NCBI GenBank assembly: GCA_029883965.1
Contig: JAOUIN010000004.1
Coordinates: 1-31,041, forward strand
DNA length: 31,041 nt
Reading direction: 5' to 3'
From: Betaproteobacteria bacterium
Lineage (GTDB): Bacteria > Pseudomonadota > Gammaproteobacteria > Burkholderiales > SG8-41
The translations under genes and the position numbers were made by a program. The notes under the pieces are model-generated. The model did no database searches, was not told the origin of the DNA, and worked only from the letters and a program-made list of their open reading frames with translations. The first letter of the stretch is position 1. Every line of letters starts with the position of its first letter. Below are positions 24,317 through 31,041 of the stretch, piece after piece.

Positions 24317-26401
24317 ATGGCACGTACGCGGGCGGCGCCGGCTGCCGACGCCCACCATCCATCTTTGTCGGGTTTGCGCGCCGGCACGCTGGACCGTCTG
24401 GCGAAACTCGGCATCCGGCGCCGCTTCGATCTGGTGCTGCACTTGCCGTTGCGTTATGACGATGAGACGCAATTGTGTCCGCTCAGCCAAGTCATGCCGG
24501 GACGCGAATTGCTGGTGCAGGGCACGGTAACCGACTGCGACATCAAGTACCGCCCCAAGCGGCAGCTCGTTTGCCGCATCGGCGACGGTGATGGCGAGTT
24601 GACCCTGCGCTTCCTGAATTTTTACGGCAGCCAGGTCAAAGCGCTCGCGCCGGGAACGGTGCTGCGCGTGTTTGGCAACGTGCGGCTCGGGCATTTCGGA
24701 CCGGAGATCGTGCATCCGCGTTACCGCGTCGTGGCTGATGACACTCCGGTGGCGCAGGCGCTGACCCCGGTTTATCCGACGACGGCGGGTCTGGGGCAGG
24801 ATGCGCTGCGGCGCCTGATCGCCCGCGCCATGGGTGATGAGGCGCTGGACGACACGCTGCCGCAACCCTTGCTCGATGCGCTGGGTTTGCCGTCATTCGC
24901 TGATGCGGTGCGGCTGCTGCACAATCCGCCGCGTGACATCGCGCAGGTGGTGTTGCAGGAGCGCGTGCATCCGGCATGGCGGCGCATGAAGTTCGATGAG
25001 TTGCTGGCGCAGCAGTTGTCGATGCGTGTGCACTACCAGCGCCGCCGAGCCGCCGGCGCACCGGCATTGACGGCGCGCGGCAAGCTGGTCAACGCGCTGT
25101 TGCAGCGACTGCCGTTCCAGCTGACGCGCGCGCAGAATACGGTGCTTGCGCAAATACGCGAAGACATCGGGCAGACGCATCCGATGCAGCGCCTGCTGCA
25201 GGGCGATGTCGGCAGCGGCAAAACCGTGGTCGCCGCACTCGCTGTCCTGCAGTGCATCGAGAACGGGTTTCAGGCCGCGGTGATGGCGCCGACTGAAATC
25301 CTGGCCGAGCAGCATTACCGCAAGTTTTCCGAATGGCTGGAGCCGCTGGCGGTGACGGTTGCCTGGGTTTCCGGTGGAATAAAAAAAAGTGATAAAAAAC
25401 AACGACTTATTGATATATCTACCGGGCAGGCACAAGTCACGGTTGGCACCCATGCGCTGTTTGAAGAAGAAGTGGTTTTCAAGAACCTGGGGCTGGCCAT
25501 CATCGATGAGCAGCATCGTTTCGGCGTTCACCAGCGGCTGGCGCTGCGGACCAAGGGCACGACTTCGAACAAGGGTGCGCAGCCGCACCAGCTGATGATG
25601 AGTGCGACGCCGATTCCGCGCACGCTGGCGATGAGTTATTACGCCGACCTCGACGTATCGGTGATCGACGAATTGCCTCCGGGGCGCACGCCCATCGTGA
25701 CCAAGCTGGTGTCCGAAGAACGCCGCGACGAAGTCATACAGCGTGTGCGCGACGCCTGCGTTGCCGGCCGGCAGGCGTACTGGGTCTGTCCGCTGATCGA
25801 GGAATCGGAAACACTGCAACTGCAGACGGCGCTCGATACTCATGCGCATGTGCAACAGACTTTCCCGGAACTGCGCGTCGGCCTGGTCCACGGCCGCATG
25901 AAGGGCGCCGAGAAGCAGCATGCGATGGCGGCGTTCCAGAGCGGCGAATTACAACTGCTGGTGGCGACCACGGTCATTGAAGTCGGGGTCGATGTATCAA
26001 ATGCCTCACTGATGGTGATCGAACATGCCGAACGCATGGGCTTGTCACAGATGCATCAGTTGCGCGGGCGCGTCGGCCGCGGCGCTGCCGAAAGCGTGTG
26101 CATATTGCTCTACCAGGGCCCATTGACGCCGACGGCGCGCGAACGGCTGAAAATCATCTACGAGAACACGGACGGCTTCGAAATCGCGCGGCATGACCTT
26201 AAGTTGCGCGGTCCGGGTGAATTGCTGGGGGCTCGGCAAAGCGGCGTGCCGATGTTGCGATTTGCCGATCTTGCGGTCGATCTGGATTTGCTGGATGCGG
26301 CGCGCGACGCGGCAGAGCAATTGCTCCAAAAGCAGCCGGAGGCAGCAAAGGCGCACCTGGCGCGATGGCTGGGGGGACGCAACGAATATTTAAAGGTGTA
26401 G
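24317..26401 (+). CDS. recG: ATP-dependent DNA helicase RecG
   Basis: RecG is a superfamily 2 translocase that reverses stalled replication forks and processes branched DNA. It has 694 residues (E. coli 693). The N-terminal wedge domain includes an OB fold (about 65-140). Helicase motifs are Walker A GDVGSGKT (296-303), motif II DEQH (397-400), motif III SATPIPRTLAMSYY, motif VI QLRGRVGRG, and the C-terminal TRG-type segment LKLRGPGELLGARQSG. It is intact throughout. An odd AT-rich patch with A8 and A6 runs (25378-25422) encodes the GIKKSDKKQRLIDIST stretch between motifs I and II. It follows ridA by 17 bp. Confidence 0.97.
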   Translation: MARTRAAPAADAHHPSLSGLRAGTLDRLAKLGIRRRFDLVLHLPLRYDDETQLCPLSQVMPGRELLVQGTVTDCDIKYRPKRQLVCRIGDGDGELTLRFLNFYGSQVKALAPGTVLRVFGNVRLGHFGPEIVHPRYRVVADDTPVAQALTPVYPTTAGLGQDALRRLIARAMGDEALDDTLPQPLLDALGLPSFADAVRLLHNPPRDIAQVVLQERVHPAWRRMKFDELLAQQLSMRVHYQRRRAAGAPALTARGKLVNALLQRLPFQLTRAQNTVLAQIREDIGQTHPMQRLLQGDVGSGKTVVAALAVLQCIENGFQAAVMAPTEILAEQHYRKFSEWLEPLAVTVAWVSGGIKKSDKKQRLIDISTGQAQVTVGTHALFEEEVVFKNLGLAIIDEQHRFGVHQRLALRTKGTTSNKGAQPHQLMMSATPIPRTLAMSYYADLDVSVIDELPPGRTPIVTKLVSEERRDEVIQRVRDACVAGRQAYWVCPLIEESETLQLQTALDTHAHVQQTFPELRVGLVHGRMKGAEKQHAMAAFQSGELQLLVATTVIEVGVDVSNASLMVIEHAERMGLSQMHQLRGRVGRGAAESVCILLYQGPLTPTARERLKIIYENTDGFEIARHDLKLRGPGELLGARQSGVPMLRFADLAVDLDLLDAARDAAEQLLQKQPEAAKAHLARWLGGRNEYLKV

Positions 26402-26437
26402 AGGTTTTGTTTTGAGCTAGGCATTACCTGAGACAAC

Positions 26438-26499
26438 ACCCCTTGTGAGCCGCCGGGCTACCCCCGGCGAAGTTGTTTTCGGTGCCTCACAAGGGGGGT
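26438..26499. repeat. Nested inverted-repeat element between recG and ubiC
   Basis: Outer arms CCCCTTGTGAG (26439-26449) and CTCACAAGGGG (26486-26496) are perfect over 11 bp. Directly inside the left arm sits a second perfect hairpin, CGCCGGG/CCCGGCG (26451-26457, 26463-26469) with loop CTACC, leaving a 16-nt unpaired stretch (AAGTTGTTTTCGGTGC) before the right arm. There is no U-tract. It could be an intergenic REP/MITE-like element, a structured RNA or an unusual transcription-end structure. Confidence 0.6.
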
Positions 26500-26531
26500 A
26501 TGCGGTGGGATCGGGTGTCTCTGATTGTTGA

Positions 26532-26540
26532 TGCGATAAT
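26532..26540 (+). promoter_or_regulatory. Possible extended -10 promoter of ubiC
   Basis: TGCGATAAT, a TGn extended -10 hexamer (GATAAT 26535-26540), lies 25 bases before the ubiC GTG. No -35 is recognisable at the right distance, which an extended -10 can tolerate. Confidence 0.4.
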
Positions 26541-26564
26541 TCGAATCCAAAAATTCCATCTATC

Positions 26565-27098
26565 GTGAAATCCATACCTCGAGACATTTCCTGGTGCGCC
26601 GCGCCGGTTGCCGCCGGTGCATTGCGCCGCTGGCTGACCGATCGAAGCTCGCTGACGGCGCGGCTGCAGCAGCATGCCGGTCCGATCAGGGTGAAGGTGC
26701 TGTTTCAGGGGCTGCGCCGCGTAAACGCCGATGAGGCCTTCCTGTTTGCATCACCGGCGAGGCGCGTACTGATACGCGAGGTGCTGTTGATGAAAGGCGC
26801 GACGCCGCTGGTGTTCGCACATACCGTTCTTGCTGCCGATGGCCTGCGCGGCGCCTGGCGTCGCATTGCAGGGCTGGGCACGCGGCCATTGGGCGCAGCG
26901 TTGTTTGCCGATCCGCGTATTGCGCGGTTTCCGTTGCGTCAGAAAAAGCTGCCGCGGCGGCACCCGTTGTATCGCCGTGCCGCGGCGCAGCTTAAATCCT
27001 CACCACCGTCGCTGTGGGCGCGGCGGTCGATTTTCGCCGCCGGCAAATCGCCTATACTGGTCAGCGAAGTTTTCCTGCCTGCAATACTAAAATTGTGA
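26565..27098 (+). CDS. ubiC: Chorismate lyase UbiC
   Basis: UbiC cleaves chorismate to 4-hydroxybenzoate and pyruvate, the first committed step of bacterial ubiquinone synthesis. It has 177 residues, starting with GTG. Though divergent, the family pattern is clear: IREVLLM with Arg71 (E. coli R76 equivalent), LGTRPLGAALFADP, LWARRSIFAAGKSPILVSE and the terminal catalytic Glu168 in SEVFLPAIL (E. coli E155). The basic segment RQKKLPRRHPLYRRAAAQL replaces the corresponding E. coli stretch. No Shine-Dalgarno is visible. The position upstream of ubiA, with the stop overlapping its start, supports the call. Confidence 0.92.
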   Translation: MKSIPRDISWCAAPVAAGALRRWLTDRSSLTARLQQHAGPIRVKVLFQGLRRVNADEAFLFASPARRVLIREVLLMKGATPLVFAHTVLAADGLRGAWRRIAGLGTRPLGAALFADPRIARFPLRQKKLPRRHPLYRRAAAQLKSSPPSLWARRSIFAAGKSPILVSEVFLPAILKL

Positions 27099-27985
27099 CG
27101 CCCGCGCTGACGCTCAAAGACCGGTTGACTGCATATGAAAAGCTGATGCGGCTCGATAAGCCCATCGGCATATTGTTGCTGCTGTGGCCGACGTTGTGGG
27201 GGCTGTGGTTGGCCGCCGGAGGCGTTCCGCCTCCTGATCTGTTGCTGATTTTTGTCACCGGTACCGTGCTGATGCGCTCCGCCGGTTGTGTGATCAACGA
27301 TTTCGCCGACCGTAACTTCGATCCGCATGTCGAACGCACCAGAGACCGGCCAATCGCCGCCGGCGTGATCCGACCGGCAGAAGCGCTGGCGCTGGCGGCT
27401 GTATTGATGGCGTGTGCTTTCGCACTCGTGCTGTTTCTCAATGCGTTGACGATCAAGCTCGCGTTCGTCGCAGCGGCACTCGCGATCATCTATCCGTTCG
27501 TCAAGCGCGTCTTTCCTTTGCCGCAGGCCTGGCTGGGCCTGGCTTTTGGATTCGGCGTTCCCATGGCCTACGCGGCGCAGTGGAATGCGCTGCCGCGCGT
27601 CGCGTGGCTGCTGCTGCTCGCGACCATGCTGTGGGCCATCGCGTACGACACAGCTTATGCGATGGTCGATCGTGATGATGACCGGAAAATCGGCGTGAAG
27701 TCCTCGGCCATTCTGTTCGGTCGCTTCGACGTCACCGGCGTGATGACCGCACATGCGCTGTTTCTAGGGTTGATGGCGTGGATCGGCTGGTGGCAATTAC
27801 GCGGGATGCTTTATTTTGCCGGCCTGACCGCTGCGGCTGCGCTCGTGTATTACCAGTTCAGGTTGATGCGCGGGCGGACACGCGAAGGCTGTTTCAGGGC
27901 GTTCCTGAACAACAACTGGGTCGGCTGCGTCATTTTTGTGGGTCTTGCCGCTGATCTGTACCTGGATATTCGGGTCACGCGATGA
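27095..27985 (+). CDS. ubiA: 4-hydroxybenzoate polyprenyltransferase UbiA
   Basis: An integral-membrane prenyltransferase that attaches the polyprenyl tail to 4-hydroxybenzoate. From the GTG at 27095 it has 296 residues and about nine membrane segments. Both Asp-rich Mg-diphosphate motifs are present: NDFADRNFD (68-76) and YDTAYAMVDRDDD (184-196). MRLDKPIGILLLLWPTLWGLW (residues 18-38) matches the UbiA N-terminus. The frame is open back to 27014, but starting at the GTG (which overlaps the ubiC stop as GTGA) gives the length and N-terminus expected by comparison with E. coli UbiA, and implies translational coupling. Confidence 0.95.
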   Translation: MTPALTLKDRLTAYEKLMRLDKPIGILLLLWPTLWGLWLAAGGVPPPDLLLIFVTGTVLMRSAGCVINDFADRNFDPHVERTRDRPIAAGVIRPAEALALAAVLMACAFALVLFLNALTIKLAFVAAALAIIYPFVKRVFPLPQAWLGLAFGFGVPMAYAAQWNALPRVAWLLLLATMLWAIAYDTAYAMVDRDDDRKIGVKSSAILFGRFDVTGVMTAHALFLGLMAWIGWWQLRGMLYFAGLTAAAALVYYQFRLMRGRTREGCFRAFLNNNWVGCVIFVGLAADLYLDIRVTR

Positions 27986-29445
27986 GTTACCGTGATCTTC
28001 GCGATTTTGTGTCCGGTCTGGAGCGCGATGGCGAACTGAAACGCATCGCCGTTGAGGTTGATCCCAGGCTGGAAATGACTGAAATCTGCGACCGTGTGCT
28101 GAAGGACGGCGGTCCGGCGCTGCTGTTCGAAAGGCCCAGGGGACATTCCATGCCGGTGCTGGGCAACCTGTTTGGCACGCCGCAGCGCGTGGCGCTGGGC
28201 ATGGGGCGGGACTCGGTGGCGGCGCTGCGCGAACTCGGACAACTGCTCGCGCAACTGAAGGAGCCCGAGCCGCCCAGGGGCCTCAAAGACGCGTGGGACA
28301 AACTGCCGCTGTTGCGCCAGGTGCTGTCGATGCAACCGAAGCTGGTGCGCGACCCGGTGTGCCAGGAACAGATTTGGGCAGGCGATGACGTCGATCTTGC
28401 GCGCCTGCCCATCCAGACCTGCTGGCCCGGCGACATCGGTCCGCTCATTACCTGGGGTCTGACGGTGACGCGCGGACCGAACAAGACGCGGCAGAATCTC
28501 GGCATCTATCGTCAGCAGGTCATCGGCCGCAACAAACTGATCATGCGCTGGCTCGCGCATCGCGGCGGTGCGCTCGATTACCGTGATCATGGTCTCGCAC
28601 ACCCGCGCGAGCCTTTCCCGGTGGCCGTGGCGCTGGGCGCCGATCCCGCAACCATGCTCGGAGCGGTGACGCCGGTGCCGGATTCATTGTCCGAGTACCA
28701 GTTCGCCGGACTGTTGCGCGGCGAGAAAACCGAAATCGCAAAATGTCTGATACATGACCTGATGGTACCGGCGCGCGCCGAGATCGTGCTCGAGGGGTAT
28801 ATCCACCCCGGCGAAACCGCACTCGAAGGTCCGTTCGGCGACCACACCGGTTATTACAACGAACAGCAGCGTTTCCCGGTGTTCACTGTCGAGCGCATCA
28901 CGCTGCGGCGCGATGCGATCTACCACTCGACTTATACCGGCAAGCCGCCGGATGAGCCCGCAGTGCTCGGCGAAGCATTGAACGAAGTGTTCGTGCCGCT
29001 GCTGGTGAAGCAGTTTCCGGAAATCGTCGATTTTTATCTGCCGCCCGAAGGCTGCTCGTACCGCATCGCCTGTGTCAGCATGAAAAAACAGTACCCGGGC
29101 CACGCCAAGCGCGTGATGTTCGGCATCTGGAGCTTCCTGCGGCAGTTCATGTACACCAAGTTCATCATCGTCACCGACGATGACGTCAACGTGCGCGACT
29201 GGAAGGAAGTGATGTGGGCACTGACCACGCGCGTCGACCCGCGGCGCGATACGCTTATAGCGGATGCCACGCCGATCGATTATCTGGATTTCGCCAGCCC
29301 GGTCGCGGGCCTCGGATCGAAGATGGGCATCGATGCCACCAACAAATGGTCGGCGGAAACCGATCGCGAATGGGGCACGCCGATTGCGATGAGTGATGAA
29401 GTGAAGCGGCGGGTGGATGCGATGTGGGCATCGCTGGGCCTGTAA
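27982..29445 (+). CDS. ubiD: 3-octaprenyl-4-hydroxybenzoate decarboxylase UbiD
   Basis: UbiD decarboxylates 3-polyprenyl-4-hydroxybenzoate using prenylated FMN supplied by UbiX (not in this window). It has 487 residues (E. coli 497). Motifs are LRDFVSGLERDGELKRI at the N-terminus, LTVTRGPNKTRQNLGIYRQQV (prFMN/metal region), PFPVAVALGADPA, EIVLEGYIHPGE, the active-site GPFGDHTGYYN, and a C-terminal KFIIVTDDDVNVRDWKEVMWA. The ATG overlaps the ubiA stop by ATGA, completing a ubiC-ubiA-ubiD operon that performs consecutive steps. Confidence 0.96.
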   Translation: MSYRDLRDFVSGLERDGELKRIAVEVDPRLEMTEICDRVLKDGGPALLFERPRGHSMPVLGNLFGTPQRVALGMGRDSVAALRELGQLLAQLKEPEPPRGLKDAWDKLPLLRQVLSMQPKLVRDPVCQEQIWAGDDVDLARLPIQTCWPGDIGPLITWGLTVTRGPNKTRQNLGIYRQQVIGRNKLIMRWLAHRGGALDYRDHGLAHPREPFPVAVALGADPATMLGAVTPVPDSLSEYQFAGLLRGEKTEIAKCLIHDLMVPARAEIVLEGYIHPGETALEGPFGDHTGYYNEQQRFPVFTVERITLRRDAIYHSTYTGKPPDEPAVLGEALNEVFVPLLVKQFPEIVDFYLPPEGCSYRIACVSMKKQYPGHAKRVMFGIWSFLRQFMYTKFIIVTDDDVNVRDWKEVMWALTTRVDPRRDTLIADATPIDYLDFASPVAGLGSKMGIDATNKWSAETDREWGTPIAMSDEVKRRVDAMWASLGL

Positions 29446-29543
29446 CGGCCCGGCATTTAATTGTAATCCATTGTTTTAATTAATAATTTTTGTGCTGCGA
29501 GCGTGCGTTGCGTTTCAACAACGCGGGCTGCGGACGTCTGTCC

Positions 29544-30335
29544 ATGACCACAGTCCTGTTTCTGAAGCTGCTTCTGGTGCCCGCGCTGATTGTGTTGGTT
29601 ACCCTTGCCGGTCGGCGCTGGGGGCCGGCAGTGGCCGGGTGGCTGTCGGCGTTTCCGGTGGTCGCCGGTCCGATCCTGTTTTTTATTGCCGTCGAGCAGG
29701 GTGCACTGTTTGCGGCGCAAGCGGCAGTCGGCACGCTATCGGCGGTGCTGGGGATGCTCGCCTTTGGTTTGAGTTATGCGTGGGCGGCCACGCGATTTGC
29801 GTGGCCGTTGAGCCTGCCGTTGGCCTACATTGGCTACGGGGTGGCTGTTTTTCTGCTCGACTGGTGGAATGCGGCCCTGCCGGCAGCGGTACTGGGCGTG
29901 CTCGCGGGGTTGTGGATTGGGCCGCGACTCTATCCCGTGCTGACGGAGGCACCGAGGCCCGCGGTCAAACCGCCCGGCGACCTGCTCCTGCGCATGGGGA
30001 TGGGTGCAATGCTGGTGCTGCTGGTGACCTATTTCGCGGCCAGCCTCGGGCCTGCGCTCAGCGGCATCCTGGCGATGTTTCCGGTGATGGGCACGGTGCT
30101 AGTGCTGTTTACCCATCGCAGCGCGGGCGCTGCTGCGTCGATCCAGCTGCTGCGCGGCATGGTGCTGGGTTTTTATTCTTTTGCCACGTTCTGCGCAGTA
30201 CTGGCCTGGACGCTGCAGATGATCGGAATCGGTCCCGCGTTCCTGTGTGCAATCGCCGCTGCTGCGCTGGTGCAGTTGCTGTCACGGCTGTGGTTGGGCC
30301 GGCACGGACTGATCATCGTGCCGCGCGCCCGCTGA
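29544..30335 (+). CDS. Integral membrane protein with an internal duplication, unknown function
   Basis: A 263-residue, very hydrophobic protein with about eight membrane segments; I do not recognise a characterised family. The two halves resemble each other at an offset of 142 residues: LVT (18-20) then GPAVAGWLSAFPV (27-39), and LVT (160-162) then GPALSGILAMFPV (169-181). This GPAxxGxLxxFPV pattern recalls small DUF3147/GlpM-like membrane proteins, but that link is only by eye. A short proline-rich loop (about 135-146) joins the halves. The frame is open to a TTG at 29490, but the ATG at 29544 is preferred. A weak GCGGAC precedes it. It lies about 100 bp after ubiD and converges with dacB. 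Confidence 0.8.
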   Translation: MTTVLFLKLLLVPALIVLVTLAGRRWGPAVAGWLSAFPVVAGPILFFIAVEQGALFAAQAAVGTLSAVLGMLAFGLSYAWAATRFAWPLSLPLAYIGYGVAVFLLDWWNAALPAAVLGVLAGLWIGPRLYPVLTEAPRPAVKPPGDLLLRMGMGAMLVLLVTYFAASLGPALSGILAMFPVMGTVLVLFTHRSAGAAASIQLLRGMVLGFYSFATFCAVLAWTLQMIGIGPAFLCAIAAAALVQLLSRLWLGRHGLIIVPRAR

Positions 30336-30360
30336 TTACATGCAACCGCGCGCAGGGCGA

Positions 30361-31041
30361 TTATTTTTTTCCGCGCCGCCGTTCCTGCCGTTTGCAGCAA
30401 TCGCTGCTGTCGCGGTTGTGTACCCAGCTCAATAATGCATCCATTGCCGGTTGCGCGTTAAATGCGTTGGCGTGGTTGACGAGAAAGATGACGACGACAC
30501 GGTTGCCCTGCGCGTCGAGCACATAACCCGCGATCGATCGCACTCCCGACAGCGAACCGGTCTTGATGTGCGCCTGGCCGGCGACTCCGGCGTTCTTCAG
30601 TCGTTTGCGTAAGGTCCCGTCGACGGCGGCGACGGGCAGTGAAGCCATCAATTCCGGCATCACCGGACTTGCGTACGCATTGCGGAGGATAGTGCCGAGG
30701 TTGGCTGCGCTTATGCGTTCGGTTCGCGACAGACCGGAACCGTTCTCCAGTACCAGTTCCGGTACCGAGAGTCCTTTGAGCGCCAGCCATTGCCGGATGG
30801 CGGTCGTGGCGCTCGCCGTGGTCGCGGGGATCGCGCCGCCGTTGATGCCCAGCGTCAGGAACAGCTGGCGCGCCATCACGTTATTCGAGTATTTGTTCAC
30901 GTCGCGCACGATTTCCGACAGCGATTGTGATTTGCCGGTCACGAGTACCCGGGCCTGTGCCGGTGTGGCGCCGTCGCGGACCTGTCCGCTGAAGGTGCCG
31001 CCCAGATTGCGCCATAAATAAGCGAATAGTGCGCCGACGTA
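30361..31041 (-). CDS. dacB: D-alanyl-D-alanine carboxypeptidase/endopeptidase (PBP4, S13 family), 5' truncated
   Basis: The C-terminal 226 residues of a DacB-like penicillin-binding protein, which trims or cleaves peptidoglycan cross-bridges in the periplasm. The frame is open to the window edge; an internal GTG at 30942 is not the start, since coding continues upstream (YVGALFAYLWRNLGG). The S13 motifs visible are SNN in VNKYSNNVMARQLF and KTG in AHIKTGSLSGVRSIAGYV. The nucleophile SxxK motif and signal peptide lie beyond the window. GLSRTERISAANLGTILR and the C-terminal AMDALLSWVHN fit the family. Confidence 0.93.
   Translation of the reverse strand, partial: YVGALFAYLWRNLGGTFSGQVRDGATPAQARVLVTGKSQSLSEIVRDVNKYSNNVMARQLFLTLGINGGAIPATTASATTAIRQWLALKGLSVPELVLENGSGLSRTERISAANLGTILRNAYASPVMPELMASLPVAAVDGTLRKRLKNAGVAGQAHIKTGSLSGVRSIAGYVLDAQGNRVVVIFLVNHANAFNAQPAMDALLSWVHNRDSSDCCKRQERRRGKK

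Noticed and set aside
23814..24362. N-terminal extension of the TPR protein
   Set aside because: It runs antisense through ridA, and TPR similarity begins only after the ATG at 23813.
26438..26499. Simple intrinsic terminator for recG
   Set aside because: No T-run follows on either strand and the loop is long and structured, so it is listed as a repeat instead.

Overview
The window looks like a stretch of core chromosome from a betaproteobacterium. The Fis protein is short (79 aa) and of betaproteobacterial type, and it follows dusB. The window also has the DUF47-Pit pair, a recG/ubiC/ubiA/ubiD cluster and ilvD next to lgt. GC content is high, coding is dense, and many genes overlap by ATGA. 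I see no phage, transposase, CRISPR array or plasmid gene. The species cannot be named from the sequence.

Layout. (1) 1-4781, plus strand: end of dusB, fis, purH, purD, hemF (tRNA dihydrouridine, nucleoid protein, purine and heme synthesis). (2) 4807-13333, minus strand: one long operon read from a strong promoter at 13439-13467. It encodes a lipoprotein-type LivK, the branched-chain amino acid ABC transporter LivH-LivM-LivG-LivF, a membrane histidine kinase with a large helical sensor region, and a cytoplasmic Ser/Thr kinase fused to two receiver domains. (3) 13494-18918: terminator, small cytochrome c (minus), metY (plus), ilvD (minus), lgt (plus) and a SapC-like gene (minus). (4) 18943-21087: back-to-back promoters, tRNA-Ala(CGC) with its terminator, a roughly 300-bp non-coding leader, then a DUF47 protein and a Pit phosphate transporter. 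(5) 21109-24299: two overlapping acyl-CoA dehydrogenase genes, a small TPR protein (minus) and ridA. (6) 24317-29445: recG, an unusual nested inverted repeat, and the overlapping ubiC-ubiA-ubiD operon covering the first steps of ubiquinone synthesis. (7) 29457-31041: a duplicated-unit membrane protein of unknown function and the 3' part of a DacB/PBP4 gene (minus) that runs off the window.

The best candidate for an undescribed system is the 3' half of the liv operon. A histidine kinase and a Ser/Thr kinase-REC-REC fusion are translationally coupled to the transporter genes, and no DNA-binding response regulator is present. This suggests a phosphorelay whose output is Ser/Thr phosphorylation, possibly informed by solute import. 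That reading is an inference from architecture and gene order. The rest of the window is mostly recognisable housekeeping genes, with a few smaller oddities listed in the findings.
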